A stretch of DNA of 64,000 nucleotides from Pseudomonas sp. Irchel s3h14 (GTDB lineage: Bacteria; Pseudomonadota; Gammaproteobacteria; Pseudomonadales; Pseudomonadaceae): assembly GCF_900187425.1 (NCBI RefSeq), contig NZ_FYDJ01000003.1:62001-126000 (forward strand), in the 5' to 3' direction. Positions within the stretch are counted from its first letter, which is position 1; every line of letters begins with the position of its first letter. Below are positions 46,655-56,144 of the stretch, piece by piece. A program made the position numbers and the translations under genes. The notes beneath the pieces were generated by a model, which did no database searches, was not told the origin of the DNA, and saw only the letters and a list, made by a program, of their open reading frames with translations.

Positions 46655-48220
46655 CTATGCGCTGCCGTGTTCTTTACCAACTTCGTACTCACGCAATTTA
46701 TTGGCAATGGTCGTATGCGAAACCCCCAGCCGCTTGCCCAGTTGGCGACTGCTCGGATGCTCGGAATACAAGCGTTCAAGCACCGCTTTCTCGAAACGCC
46801 CGACAATCTCGTCCAGCCCGCCCTCGAGCGAGAAATCGCCAAGCGGCTGACGCACGCCGTAGTCCGGCAGGCGAATATGTTCGGCCTTGACGGTCCCGCC
46901 CTCGCACAAGGAAACCGCCTGGAACAACACGTTCTCCAATTGCCGAACATTGCCCGGCCAGTGGTAATGACTGAGCCGCTCCATCGCCGCCGGCGCCAGT
47001 TTTGGCAGCGGGCAACCGATCTGCCGACTGGCCTGATCGAGGAAGTGTTCCACCAGCGGCGTCAGACCATCGAGGCATTCGCGCAGTGGCGGGATGTGCA
47101 GCGAAAGCACGTTCAAGCGGTGATACAAATCCTGGCGAAATTCACCCCGCGCGCACAACTCGGACAGGTCGACCTGCGTCGCGCAGATCACCCGCACATC
47201 CAGATAAACCTCTTCATCACTGCCCACACGACGGAAGCAACCGTCCTGCAGGAAACGCAGCAATTTCACCTGCAAACGCGGGCTCATTTCCCCGACACCA
47301 TCGAGAAACAGCGTACCGCCCGCCGTCAGTTCCAGCAGCCCGAGTTTGCCTTCGGCCCGCGCCCCTTCGAAAGCGCCGGGACCGTAACCGAACAGCTCCG
47401 TCTCAGCCATGGATTCCGGCAGACCGGCGCAGTTGAGCGCCATCAACGGCGACTGCCCCCGCGGACTCGCCAGGTGGCAGGCGCGCGCCAACAACTCTTT
47501 ACCGGTGCCGGTTTCACCTTCTATTAATAGCGGCGCATCCAGCGGCGCCATGCGTCGAGCTTCGCGTACCACCGCGGCCATCACCTTCGAGCTTTGGAAA
47601 ATGCTGTCAAAACCGCGCAGCTCCTGCTTGCGCACGTTATAGATGCGTTCGCCGACCCGGTCGGCGCGGTGCAGCGTGAGAACCGCGCCGGCCATGGCTT
47701 CGCTGTCGTCATGCTCCGATTGCAGTGGCGCGATGTCGGCGAGAAACACGTCGCCCTTCACCTTCACCCGCAACCCGTTGATCCGCGACTTGTTGGCGCG
47801 CACCAATTCTGGCAAGTCGAAATCCTCGGCGTAACGCGACAGCGGAATCCCCGGCACCTCATCCACCCGCACGCCGAGCAACTGCGCCGCCGCGCGGTTG
47901 GCCGCGACGATCGAGCCGCCCATGTCGATCGACAGCACCGGAAACTCCAGGGCGCCGAGCAACGCATTGAGTTCCATGTGCCGACGCTCGCTGGGCATCA
48001 GCCCTACGCGCTTGACGCCGAAGACCCCGGCAATCGATTCGAATTTCGGACGCAATGCCTGAAACTGAATGTTGATCAGGTTCGGGCAATGCAGGTAGAT
48101 GGCATTGCCTTGCTCACCGCCGACCTCGCCGCGAGCGACGTTGATCCCGTACTCCACCAGCAGGTTGAGAATGTCGCGCAGGATACCGATGCGGTTCTGG
48201 CAGTGGACTTTGATACGCAT
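46655..48220 (-). CDS. phhR: Aromatic amino acid regulator PhhR (TyrR-like)
   Basis: PhhR controls phenylalanine and tyrosine catabolism. The 521-residue protein has an N-terminal ACT domain (1-70), PAS (about 85-190), AAA+ (about 205-430) and a C-terminal HTH (RQLGKRLGVSHTTIANKL). Walker A is GETGTGKE (235-242). The sigma-54 loop GAFTGA is changed to GAFEGA (282-287), and Walker B reads LFLDGVGE, with Gly308 where Glu is usual. These changes suggest a TyrR-like regulator that may not act through sigma-54. It is divergent from phhA. Confidence 0.92.
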   Translation of the reverse strand: MRIKVHCQNRIGILRDILNLLVEYGINVARGEVGGEQGNAIYLHCPNLINIQFQALRPKFESIAGVFGVKRVGLMPSERRHMELNALLGALEFPVLSIDMGGSIVAANRAAAQLLGVRVDEVPGIPLSRYAEDFDLPELVRANKSRINGLRVKVKGDVFLADIAPLQSEHDDSEAMAGAVLTLHRADRVGERIYNVRKQELRGFDSIFQSSKVMAAVVREARRMAPLDAPLLIEGETGTGKELLARACHLASPRGQSPLMALNCAGLPESMAETELFGYGPGAFEGARAEGKLGLLELTAGGTLFLDGVGEMSPRLQVKLLRFLQDGCFRRVGSDEEVYLDVRVICATQVDLSELCARGEFRQDLYHRLNVLSLHIPPLRECLDGLTPLVEHFLDQASRQIGCPLPKLAPAAMERLSHYHWPGNVRQLENVLFQAVSLCEGGTVKAEHIRLPDYGVRQPLGDFSLEGGLDEIVGRFEKAVLERLYSEHPSSRQLGKRLGVSHTTIANKLREYEVGKEHGSA

Positions 48221-48361
48221 ATAAAGGCCCGAAACAGGAGAGATCGAGGGCCTGAGCCAGGAATTTTCTGCACAGGCGCCAACTTAGTCGTCAAGATTAT
48301 GTGACACCTGCACACCATTTCAAACCCGGAAATCTCAATCCCTGCGCCATAGCGGCTGATC

Positions 48362-48379
48362 CGTAACGAAAACTTTACG
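48362..48379. promoter_or_regulatory. Putative PhhR/TyrR-type box upstream of phhA
   Basis: CGTAAC-N6-TTTACG resembles the TyrR/PhhR box TGTAAA-N6-TTTACA, with GTAA and TTTAC kept. It lies in the 280-bp phhR-phhA intergenic region, 122 bp before phhA. No convincing -24/-12 element was found beside it. Confidence 0.5.
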
Positions 48380-48500
48380 AAAATCGACGAATTTTCCTAC
48401 GCACGACGCGACTCGCGTGCTGCAACACTGCATTTCTTGAGGTATTTCTAGGTCCATAGCAGGACATAACAAGAACGAAATCCCCTAGCAGGAGAGCAGC

Positions 48501-49286
48501 ATGAAGCAGACGCAATACGTGGCTCGCGAGCCCGATGCGCAAGGTTTTATCGACTACCCCGCCGAAGAACACGCGGTGTGGAACACGCTGATTACTCGCC
48601 AACTGAAAGTGATCGAGGGTCGTGCGTGCCAGGAATACCTGGACGGTATCGAAAAACTCGGCCTGCCCCACGACCGCATTCCGCAACTCGGTGAGATCAA
48701 CAAGGTCCTCGGTGAAACCACCGGCTGGCAGGTCGCCCGGGTACCCGCACTGATCCCCTTCCAGACCTTTTTCGAATTGCTCGCCAACAAGCAGTTCCCG
48801 GTGGCGACGTTTATTCGTACCCGCGAAGAGCTGGATTACCTGCAAGAGCCGGACATTTTCCACGAGATCTTTGGCCACTGCCCGCTGCTGACCAACCCTT
48901 GGTTCGCCGAATTCACCCACACCTACGGCAAACTCGGCCTACAGGCTTCCAAGGAAGAACGCGTGTACCTCGCGCGCTTGTACTGGATGACCATCGAGTT
49001 CGGCATGGTCGATACACCAAAAGGCCTGCGCATCTACGGCGGCGGCATTCTCTCCTCGCCGAAAGAAACCGTTTATTGCCTGTCGGACGAACCTGAGCAT
49101 CAGGCCTTCGATCCGCTGGAATGCATGCGCACGCCGTACCGCATCGACATCCTGCAACCGCTGTACTTTGTCCTGCCGAACCTCAAGCGCCTGTTCGACC
49201 TCGCCCACGAAGACATCATGGGCATGGTCAAGCAAGGCATGCAGCTGGGCTTGCGCACACCAAAATTTCCGCCAAAGGCTGCGTGA
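48501..49286 (+). CDS. phhA: Phenylalanine 4-monooxygenase PhhA
   Basis: PhhA hydroxylates phenylalanine to tyrosine using O2 and tetrahydropterin. The 261-residue monomeric bacterial form has the iron ligands His121 and His126 (FHEIFGHCP) and Glu166 (MTIEFG). A GGAGAGCAGC ribosome site precedes the ATG. It is followed by phhB, which recycles the pterin, and phhC, which starts tyrosine breakdown. Confidence 0.97.
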   Translation: MKQTQYVAREPDAQGFIDYPAEEHAVWNTLITRQLKVIEGRACQEYLDGIEKLGLPHDRIPQLGEINKVLGETTGWQVARVPALIPFQTFFELLANKQFPVATFIRTREELDYLQEPDIFHEIFGHCPLLTNPWFAEFTHTYGKLGLQASKEERVYLARLYWMTIEFGMVDTPKGLRIYGGGILSSPKETVYCLSDEPEHQAFDPLECMRTPYRIDILQPLYFVLPNLKRLFDLAHEDIMGMVKQGMQLGLRTPKFPPKAA

Positions 49287-49389
49287 TCCGCAGCTTTTAG
49301 AATCAAGTGAGCCTGTCAGGAACCGACGCTTTGGTTTAGCGTGGTGAATTGACGGCCGAATTCCAATAATTCGATTTCAGGAACCCATC

Positions 49390-49746
49390 ATGTCCACATT
49401 GAACCAAGCCCATTGCGAAGCCTGCCGCGCCGATGCCCCTCAGGTCAGCGACGAAGAACTGCCGGTACTGATCAAGCAGATTCCTGACTGGAACATTGAA
49501 GTGCGCGACAGCGTGATGCAGCTGGAAAAAGTTTTCCTGTTCAAGAACTTCAAGCACGCGCTGGCGTTCACCAACGCCGTCGGTGAAATCTCCGAGGCTG
49601 AAGGTCACCACCCAGGCCTGCTGACCGAGTGGGGCAAAGTCACCGTGACCTGGTGGAGCCACTCCATCAAGGGCCTGCATCGTAACGACTTCATCATGGC
49701 CGCGCGCACTGACGAAGTGGCCAAGGACGCCGAGGGCCGCAAATAA
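49390..49746 (+). CDS. phhB: Pterin-4a-carbinolamine dehydratase PhhB
   Basis: PhhB dehydrates the 4a-hydroxytetrahydropterin released by PhhA. The 118-residue product has the active-site motif [20 protein letters not shown] followed by [12 protein letters not shown]. It is 103 bp after phhA and overlaps phhC by 1 bp. Confidence 0.97.
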   Translation: MSTLNQAHCEACRADAPQVSDEELPVLIKQIPDWNIEVRDSVMQLEKVFLFKNFKHALAFTNAVGEISEAEGHHPGLLTEWGKVTVTWWSHSIKGLHRNDFIMAARTDEVAKDAEGRK

Positions 49747-50939
49747 TGCATTTCGACGCCATCGGTCGAGTACCCGGCGACCCGATTCTCGGCCTGATGG
49801 AGGCCTATGCGCAGGACCCCAACCCGCGCAAATTCGACCTCGGCGTGGGTGTCTATAAAGATGCCCAGGGCCTGACACCGATTCCCCAGTCCGTGAAGCT
49901 CGCCGAGCAGCGTCTGGTGGATCGTCAGACCACCAAGACCTACATCGGTGGTCACGGTGAACCGGCGTTCGGCAAGGCCATCGTTGAATTGGTGCTGGGT
50001 GCCGATTCGCCGCTGATCGCCGAACAACGGGCCGGCGCAACGCAAACGCCGGGCGGCACTGGCGCGCTGCGCTTGAGTGCCGACTTCATCGCCCAATGCC
50101 TTCCGGGCCGTGGCGTGTGGCTGAGCAATCCGACCTGGCCAATCCACGAAACCATTTTCGCGGCGGCCGGGGTCAAGGTCAGTCATTACCCGTACGTCGG
50201 CAGCGATAACCGCCTCGACGTCGAAGCGATGCTCGCGGTACTCAATGAAGCGCCGAAGGGTGATGTGGTGCTGCTGCACGCCTGCTGCCACAACCCGACC
50301 GGGTTCGATCTGTCCCATGACGATTGGTACCGGGTGCTGGACGTGGTGCGCAGTCGCGATTTGGTGCCACTGATCGACTTCGCCTACCAAGGCTTCGGCG
50401 ATGGCCTGGAACAGGACGCCTGGTCGACCCGGTTGTTCGCTGCCGCGTTGCCGGAAGTGCTGATCACCAGTTCCTGCTCGAAGAACTTCGGTCTGTACCG
50501 CGACCGCACCGGCGCGCTGATTGTCTGCGCGAAAACCGCTGACAAGCTGGTGGACATCCGCAGCCAACTGGCCAACATCGCCCGCAACCTGTGGTCGACA
50601 CCGCCGGATCACGGCGCGGCTGTGGTGGCGACGATCCTCGGTGATCCAGAGCTGAAAAGCCTCTGGGCCGACGAAGTGGAAGCCATGCGTTTGCGTATCG
50701 CCCAACTGCGCAGCGGTTTGGTCGAAGCGCTTGAACCTCATGGTTTGCGCGAGCGCTTTGCGCACATCGGCGTGCAGCGCGGGATGTTTTCCTACACCGG
50801 TTTGACGCCGGATCAGGTCAAACAACTGCGTGATCATCACAGCGTTTACATGGTCAACTCAGGCCGGGCCAACGTGGCCGGGATTGATGCGACGCGTCTG
50901 GATCTGCTGGCTGAGGCCATTGCCAAGGTTTGCAAATAA
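49746..50939 (+). CDS. phhC: Aromatic amino acid aminotransferase PhhC
   Basis: A class I PLP aminotransferase that converts tyrosine and phenylalanine to their keto acids. The 397-residue product has HNPTGFDLSHDDW, DFAYQGFGDG and the PLP Lys246 (SCSKNFGLYRDR). Its ATG overlaps the phhB stop by one base. Similarity to aspartate/tyrosine aminotransferases is high; the PhhC assignment rests on the operon. Confidence 0.94.
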   Translation: MHFDAIGRVPGDPILGLMEAYAQDPNPRKFDLGVGVYKDAQGLTPIPQSVKLAEQRLVDRQTTKTYIGGHGEPAFGKAIVELVLGADSPLIAEQRAGATQTPGGTGALRLSADFIAQCLPGRGVWLSNPTWPIHETIFAAAGVKVSHYPYVGSDNRLDVEAMLAVLNEAPKGDVVLLHACCHNPTGFDLSHDDWYRVLDVVRSRDLVPLIDFAYQGFGDGLEQDAWSTRLFAAALPEVLITSSCSKNFGLYRDRTGALIVCAKTADKLVDIRSQLANIARNLWSTPPDHGAAVVATILGDPELKSLWADEVEAMRLRIAQLRSGLVEALEPHGLRERFAHIGVQRGMFSYTGLTPDQVKQLRDHHSVYMVNSGRANVAGIDATRLDLLAEAIAKVCK

Positions 50940-50957
50940 CCCCCGCCTTACGCTGAA

Positions 50958-51062
50958 CGTTCCCACGCTCTGCGTGGGAATGCAGCCCGGGACGCTCCGC
51001 GTCCCTTCCAGAGCCGAACGCGGAGCGTCCGTTGAGGCATTCCCACGCAGAGCGTGGGAACG
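50958..51062. repeat. REPIN-like nested palindrome after phhC
   Basis: Perfect 25-bp inverted arms (50958-50982 and 51038-51062, core TTCCCACGC/GCGTGGGAA) enclose an inner pair (50990-51001 and 51019-51030, core GGACGCTCCGCG). Each outer arm is itself close to palindromic. It is probably a REP-type element and may also terminate phhABC. Confidence 0.85.
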
Positions 51063-51221
51063 ATCATCTGCGTCACTGCTGCAGACCTGTCTAGACAATC
51101 CCATCCGTCGCAACAATTGGATATAAAAGTCTGTTTGTCATTTCTTCTGCTGTATCCTCCCCAAGCTTTTTAAAAGCGCGGATCTACCAGATCTATCAAC
51201 AGACTTTGCGAGGAGCGCGAT

Positions 51222-51353
51222 ATGCACGAGATACCTAATCTCCCCTTCCCAAGCCTGCACGAAACTGAGCAGACGCCCACGCAACAAGCCGGTGCCCAAC
51301 AGCCCGAGCCAAAAGAAGCCACTGAACGCCGCAAGGCCGACAGCGAAGACTGA
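51222..51353 (+). CDS. Small hydrophilic peptide, 43 residues
   Basis: A short ORF starting MHEIPNLPFPSLHE and ending RRKADSED, rich in Gln, Glu, Pro and Ala, with AGGAG 7 nt before the ATG. It has no signal peptide or membrane segment. I do not recognise a function. It is followed by a perfect 13-bp hairpin (51374-51405) and by another small ORF. Confidence 0.6.
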   Translation: MHEIPNLPFPSLHETEQTPTQQAGAQQPEPKEATERRKADSED

Positions 51354-51373
51354 TTCACCTGCAATGCCAGACC

Positions 51374-51405
51374 GTGTGGAAAGCGCTAACATGCGCTTTC
51401 CACAC
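51374..51405. other. Perfect 13-bp hairpin between two small ORFs
   Basis: GTGTGGAAAGCGC and GCGCTTTCCACAC around a six-base loop. No T run follows, so it is either a weak terminator or an mRNA-stabilising structure. Confidence 0.6.
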
Positions 51406-51428
51406 CGCCTGAACCCTTGAGCCCCACC

Positions 51429-51626
51429 ATGACCGACGACTTCACCCCTCCTTTTGATGAAGAGCTGCAGGCCAGCGTTCTGATCGGCACCACCGAGAAG
51501 ATGATCGAGATCTGGAATCGCCTTTCCCCCGAGAAACGCGCCGCGCTGCTCGCCCGTTTCGGCAGCGAAGAAAACGCCTTGGCCGCCCTGGTCACCACGC
51601 ACCTGGTCGCTCCCGCCAAACCCTGA
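51429..51626 (+). CDS. Small acidic protein of unknown function, 65 residues
   Basis: A compact ORF starting MTDDFTPPFDEELQAS, with helical EKMIEIWNRLSPEKRAALLA and ending in a hydrophobic patch. It has no recognised domain. The ATG at 51429 is chosen over an ATG at 51417, as it starts the regular reading; neither has a strong ribosome-binding site. It lies upstream of the MFS gene. Confidence 0.65.
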   Translation: MTDDFTPPFDEELQASVLIGTTEKMIEIWNRLSPEKRAALLARFGSEENALAALVTTHLVAPAKP

Positions 51627-51731
51627 TTCATCCCCGCCCGGCAAATAGTTTTACTTTTTCCACGACCCGTAGCCGCTCGCGCCGCTATCATAAGCAGCCT
51701 ATCTATCCTGCTTTCCCGTGGATCTTTACCC

Positions 51732-52946
51732 ATGTCTGAAAACCAGCGCCCCCTGGCGGTCACGCTGCAAGTCGTTTCCATCGTCCTGTTCACCTTCATC
51801 GGCTACCTGAATATCGGCATTCCCCTGGCCGTGTTGCCGGGCTACGTCCACAGCGATCTGGGTTTCGGCGCGATCATTGCCGGCTTGGTGATCAGCGTGC
51901 AATACCTGGCCACCCTGCTCAGCCGTCCGTATGCCGGGAAAATCATCGACAACAAGGGCAGCAAACTCGCCGTGATGTACGGCCTCGCCGGCTGCGGTTT
52001 GAGCGGCGTGTTCATGCTGATTTCGGCCTGGACCCAGAGCCTGCCGACCTTGAGCCTGATCAGCCTGTTGATCGGCCGTCTGGTGCTCGGCAGCGCGGAA
52101 AGCCTGGTGGGTTCCGGTTCGATCGGCTGGGGCATCGGCCGGGTCGGCGCGGCGAATACCGCCAAGGTCATTTCCTGGAACGGCATCGCCAGTTATGGCG
52201 CACTGGCGGTCGGCGCACCGCTGGGCGTGCTGCTGGTGAATCAGCTGGGCTTGTGGAGCATGGGCGTGAGCATCGTGTTGCTGGGCGTCCTCGGTCTGGT
52301 GCTGGCCTGGCCGAAAACCGCCGCACCGATTGTGGTCGGCGAGCGTTTGCCGTTCATGCATGTGCTCGGTCGGGTGCTGCCGCACGGTTGCGGTCTGGCG
52401 CTGGGCTCCATCGGTTTCGGCACTATCGCGACTTTCATCACGTTGTATTACGCCACGCAGCATTGGGACAACGCGGTGCTGTGCTTGAGCCTGTTCGGTG
52501 CCAGCTTCATCGGTGCGCGGCTGCTGTTCGGCAACCTGATCAACCGCCTCGGCGGCTTTCGCGTGGCGATTGCCTGCCTGTCGGTGGAAACACTGGGGCT
52601 GTTGCTGCTGTGGCTGGCGCCGGACGCTCATTGGGCATTGGCCGGTGCGGCGCTGAGCGGGTTCGGTTTCTCGCTGGTGTTTCCGGCACTGGGCGTGGAA
52701 GCGGTCAACCTGGTGCCGGCCTCCAGTCGTGGCGCGGCAGTCGGGGCTTATTCGTTGTTCATCGATTTGTCGCTGGGGATTACCGGGCCACTCGCGGGTG
52801 CGGTTGCCGCCGGATTCGGCTTTGCCTCGATTTTCCTGTTCGCCGCGATTGCCGCGTTGAGCGGTTTGGCACTGAGCGTTTACCTGTACCGGCAGGCGCC
52901 GAAGCACCTCAATGAAAAGTACCGGGAAGAACGCCAAGCCCGCTAA
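51732..52946 (+). CDS. MFS transporter (YhhS/YfcJ type)
   Basis: A 404-residue protein with about 12 transmembrane helices. The motif A-like loop is [17 protein letters not shown] after helix 2. It resembles the YhhS/YfcJ efflux-type major facilitator group. Substrate unknown. Its 3' end overlaps the convergent arfB by 4 bp. Confidence 0.85.
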   Translation: MSENQRPLAVTLQVVSIVLFTFIGYLNIGIPLAVLPGYVHSDLGFGAIIAGLVISVQYLATLLSRPYAGKIIDNKGSKLAVMYGLAGCGLSGVFMLISAWTQSLPTLSLISLLIGRLVLGSAESLVGSGSIGWGIGRVGAANTAKVISWNGIASYGALAVGAPLGVLLVNQLGLWSMGVSIVLLGVLGLVLAWPKTAAPIVVGERLPFMHVLGRVLPHGCGLALGSIGFGTIATFITLYYATQHWDNAVLCLSLFGASFIGARLLFGNLINRLGGFRVAIACLSVETLGLLLLWLAPDAHWALAGAALSGFGFSLVFPALGVEAVNLVPASSRGAAVGAYSLFIDLSLGITGPLAGAVAAGFGFASIFLFAAIAALSGLALSVYLYRQAPKHLNEKYREERQAR

Positions 52947-53356
52947 AAATCGACCTTGCCACGCCCGGCCTTGATGCTGCCGCGTTTGGTCTTGGATTCG
53001 AGCCGACGCTTCTTCGAACCGAGGGTCGGTTTGGTCGGACGACGTTTCTTTTCGACCTTGGTGGCACTGAGGATCAACTCGGTCAGCCGCTCCAGCGCAT
53101 CCGCGCGATTGGCTTCCTGCGTGCGGTATTGCTGGGCCTTGATGATCAACACCCCTTCGCTGGTGATGCGACTGTCGCGCAGCGCCAGCAGCCGTTCCTT
53201 GTAGAACTCGGGCAAGGACGAGGCCGGAATGTCGAAACGCAAGTGCACCGCGCTGGAGACCTTGTTGACGTTCTGCCCACCGGCGCCCTGGGCACGGATG
53301 GCGGTCAACTCGATCTCGGCATCCGGCAGATGCACGTTGTTGGATATCACCAGCAT
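52943..53356 (-). CDS. arfB: Alternative ribosome-rescue factor ArfB
   Basis: ArfB (YaeJ) hydrolyses peptidyl-tRNA on stalled ribosomes. The 137-residue protein has the catalytic GGQ at 26-28 ([19 protein letters not shown]) and a basic, flexible C-terminal tail ([18 protein letters not shown]) that enters the empty mRNA channel. Convergent with the MFS gene. Confidence 0.94.
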   Translation of the reverse strand: MLVISNNVHLPDAEIELTAIRAQGAGGQNVNKVSSAVHLRFDIPASSLPEFYKERLLALRDSRITSEGVLIIKAQQYRTQEANRADALERLTELILSATKVEKKRRPTKPTLGSKKRRLESKTKRGSIKAGRGKVDF

Positions 53357-53418
53357 GGAAAAGCGTCCGGATTCAGGGCGCTCAGGATACCGCGAATCAG
53401 ATACTCAGCACGTCAAAG

Positions 53419-53520
53419 ATCCCCTGTGGGAGCGGGCTTGCTCGCGAAAGCGGTGCATCAGGCAATGTTGATGTCGACTGACGCACCGCTTTCGCGAGCA
53501 AGCCCGCTCCCACAGGGGAT
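53419..53520. repeat. REPIN-type inverted repeat
   Basis: Two perfect 38-bp arms (53419-53456 and 53483-53520, containing GTGGGAGCGGGCTTGCTCGC) around a 26-bp spacer. The core is a widespread Pseudomonas fluorescens-group REP sequence. Confidence 0.9.
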
Positions 53521-53541
53521 TTGTGTAGATCCCGAAAACTA

Positions 53542-53566
53542 CAAACCCGGCACATGGCCGGGTTTG
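53542..53566 (-). terminator. Terminator of the aromatic amino acid permease gene
   Basis: A 10-bp perfect stem (CAAACCCGGC with GCCGGGTTTG) 20 bp past the permease stop, followed on the minus strand by TAGTTTT. Confidence 0.75.
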
Positions 53567-53585
53567 TTGTTTCTGCGCTTTGCAC

Positions 53586-55007
53586 TTACTTGGCAGCGGA
53601 ACCCGCAGCCTGCAGCGCATGCCGGTCACGACGCTTGTTCTTGATGCCGTAGCAAATCCACATGAACGCGACCCACACCGGAATCGCATACACCGAGATC
53701 TGGATGCCCGGGATCAGCAGCATCACGCCAAGGATGAACACCACGAACGCCAGGCAAACATAGTTCCCGTACGGGTACCACAGGGCCTTGAACAGCGGCG
53801 TCTGTTTGGTCTTGTTCATGTGCTGGCGGAACTTGAAGTGCGAGAAGCTGATCATCGCCCAGTTGATCACCAGGGTGGCAACCACCAACGACATCAACAG
53901 TTCCAGCGCGTTTTGCGGGATCAGGTAGTTCAGCAATACGGCAATCAATGTCACCGCCGCCGAAGCAAGGATCGAACGCACTGGCACGCCGCGTTTATCG
54001 ATCTTCGACAAGGCTTTCGGCGCATCGCCCTGCTCGGCCATGCCCAGCAGCATACGGCTGTTGCAGTAGGTGCCGCTGTTGTACACCGACAGCGCCGCGG
54101 TCAGGACCACGAAGTTGAGGATGTGCGCAGCGGTGTCACTGCCAAGCATCGAGAACACTTGAACGAACGGGCTGCCGCTGTAGGAATCACCCGACGCGTT
54201 CAGGGTCGCCAACAGGCTGTCCCATGGCGTCAGCGAAAGCAGGATAACCAACGCACCGATGTAGAAAATCAGGATCCGGTAGATCACCTGGTTGATGGCT
54301 TTCGGGATCACGGTTTTCGGCTTGTCGGCTTCCGCTGCGGTGAAACCGAGCATTTCCAAACCGCCGAAGGAGAACATGATAATCGCCATGGCCATCACCA
54401 GGCCGCTGACACCATTCGGGAAGAAACCGCCGTGGACCCACAGATTGGTCACCGACGCTTGCGGGCCGCCGTCGCCGCTGACCAGCAGGTAGCTGCCGAG
54501 CGCAATCATGCCGACGATGGCCACGACCTTGATGATCGCGAACCAGAACTCGGCCTCACCAAAGACTTTGACGTTGGCCAGGTTGATCAAGTTGATCAGG
54601 ACGAAGAAGCCGGCTGCCGAGACCCACGTCGGGATGTGTGGCGCCCAGTAGTGGATGTATTTGCCGACCGCGGTCAGCTCCGACATGCCCACCAGAATGT
54701 ACAGAATCCAGCAGTTCCAACCCGACAGGAAGCCGGCGAAACCGCCCCAGTATTTATGGGCGAAGTGGCTGAAGGAACCGGCCACTGGCTCCTCGACGAT
54801 CATTTCACCGAGCTGGCGCATGATCATGAAAGCAATGAAGCCGCAGATGGCGTAGCCGAGGATCATCGACGGGCCGGCGGATTTCAGGACGCCGGCCGAG
54901 CCGAGGAACAGCCCGGTACCGATCGCGCCACCGAGGGCGATCAGTTGAATATGGCGATTTTTCAGGCCGCGTTTCAGCTCGCCTGAATGCGAGTTTTGTC
55001 CACTCAT
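53586..55007 (-). CDS. aroP: Aromatic amino acid permease (AroP/PheP family)
   Basis: A 473-residue APC-family transporter with 12 predicted helices. The first helix reads LIALGGAIGTGLFLGSAGVL, and helix 3 has EEPVAGSFSHFA, typical of AroP/PheP/GabP. Proximity to phhABC favours phenylalanine/tyrosine uptake. The ATG at 55007 (MSGQNSH) is chosen; an in-frame TTG at 55025 adds six residues. A terminator follows. Confidence 0.87.
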   Translation of the reverse strand: MSGQNSHSGELKRGLKNRHIQLIALGGAIGTGLFLGSAGVLKSAGPSMILGYAICGFIAFMIMRQLGEMIVEEPVAGSFSHFAHKYWGGFAGFLSGWNCWILYILVGMSELTAVGKYIHYWAPHIPTWVSAAGFFVLINLINLANVKVFGEAEFWFAIIKVVAIVGMIALGSYLLVSGDGGPQASVTNLWVHGGFFPNGVSGLVMAMAIIMFSFGGLEMLGFTAAEADKPKTVIPKAINQVIYRILIFYIGALVILLSLTPWDSLLATLNASGDSYSGSPFVQVFSMLGSDTAAHILNFVVLTAALSVYNSGTYCNSRMLLGMAEQGDAPKALSKIDKRGVPVRSILASAAVTLIAVLLNYLIPQNALELLMSLVVATLVINWAMISFSHFKFRQHMNKTKQTPLFKALWYPYGNYVCLAFVVFILGVMLLIPGIQISVYAIPVWVAFMWICYGIKNKRRDRHALQAAGSAAK

Positions 55008-55937
55008 GAAAAGGGTCTCACGCAAGGTTTGATGATGTTCGTTAGACGTTGCTGCTCGGTTGCGATTTCAAGCAGCGCCGATCAAACCCCAGCGAAGGCA
55101 AAAGGAGTTCAGCGTTTTTACAACGGTCATGCGTCACCTGTTTGTTTTTATCTGTGACGAAATCGAACCCGACACGCTTGTGGCGCGGCGGAGTGAACAA
55201 GGCGGATAGCCTTGAGGTTTGCGCAGATGCGCAGGAGGTCACAGTTAAAACGCGGCGCATTGTACACCTGTAACCCCCTGCTGCCAGACACCACTGGATC
55301 AGCGTGTCATTTGCCGGGATTGCCTGTGTCCGCCTCGAGGGTCTCGGGCGACTGCAAAATTAGAGTCAGACCTTTGCAGGTCATCGACGGGAGCGACGGA
55401 AAAATCGCTCCACGGGGAGAGATGGAGATGAGTCACGGCGTACATTGCGCCTCCTTCTTGTTATGCACCTGCACGACAGGCATGGGGCGCATCTCACCCT
55501 TCAACCGCGCCTGAAACAAGCGCGCCAGAGCCCTGCGCAAGGGCTAATTGGCTGTTGGGCGGAAGGTTTTCCTTACATCCCTTCCGCAAGCGTCAAACCA
55601 TGGGCTTTGAGACTTGATTTCGTCAGGTTTTCTTTACATGCCGTAACGTAAATTTGCCGAATCAGATCTGGCTGTAGGTTGACTGCAAATTGACGGTAGG
55701 ACGTTTCCTTAGGAAAAGGTCGAGTTAGTTTTTTGTTTTTTATCAACTAATTGCCTAAGTAAAAATAGAATAAAAAGTTCAAACAAATCTTATTTGATTA
55801 TTTTTTTGCATTTTGAAAACCTCTGAACTAGGTTTTCAGCGACTTGCCGAGACGCATCAATCAGCAAGTTGGCGGGTTATTCAATGACTGAAAACGCGCC
55901 GCAGCACTTACCGAAAAAGTCATCAAGGAGATTCACA
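55008..55937. other. Long AT-rich intergenic region upstream of a peptide gene
   Basis: About 930 bp with no convincing gene. The part 55690-55850 is strikingly AT-rich, with T and A runs. A palindrome TTTAC-N10-GTAAA lies at 55633-55652. An in-frame extension upstream of the peptide start (from 55884) is open but has no ribosome-binding site. The region probably carries the promoter and control sites of the peptide gene. Confidence 0.55.
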
Positions 55938-56075
55938 ATGCAAGCACTTGAAAAAGACTTGGAAACTGAACTGCAACTGGACGATTGGTTTGAAGCACCG
56001 ACCCATGAAGCCGCCGTTGAAATGATGCAAGCCGATGCGGTTGTTCCGTTCGGCACGGCGATGTGGCCTCTGTAA
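55938..56075 (+). CDS. 45-residue peptide, possible RiPP precursor
   Basis: The peptide starts MQALEKDLETELQLDDWFEA and ends VVPFGTAMWPL. The first 35 residues are acidic and helical like a leader, while the last 10 are hydrophobic with Phe, Gly and Trp, like a core. AAGGAG lies 7-8 nt upstream of the ATG. A hairpin (56084-56114) stands between it and the downstream metalloprotein gene, 69 bp away, which would allow excess precursor expression. This layout resembles precursor/enzyme pairs, but the function is inferred. There is no double-Gly motif and no Cys. Confidence 0.7.
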   Translation: MQALEKDLETELQLDDWFEAPTHEAAVEMMQADAVVPFGTAMWPL

Positions 56076-56083
56076 GACATCCC

Positions 56084-56114
56084 GGCAGGCACGATCCGGC
56101 CGGTGGTGCCTGCC
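56084..56114 (+). terminator. Intergenic hairpin/attenuator between peptide and metalloprotein genes
   Basis: A perfect 9-bp stem (GGCAGGCAC with GTGCCTGCC) with a 13-base loop that contains a further CCGGCCGG palindrome, followed by ACTTTTTCT. It is probably a partial terminator. Confidence 0.75.
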
Positions 56115-56144
56115 ACTTTTTCTCGGTTTGTCAGGGAGGACTAC

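Noticed and set aside
51726-52937. Minus-strand open frame of 403 codons opposite the MFS gene
   Set aside because: Composition is Gln/His/Arg-rich with no domain; the plus-strand frame has 12 membrane helices and a good start.
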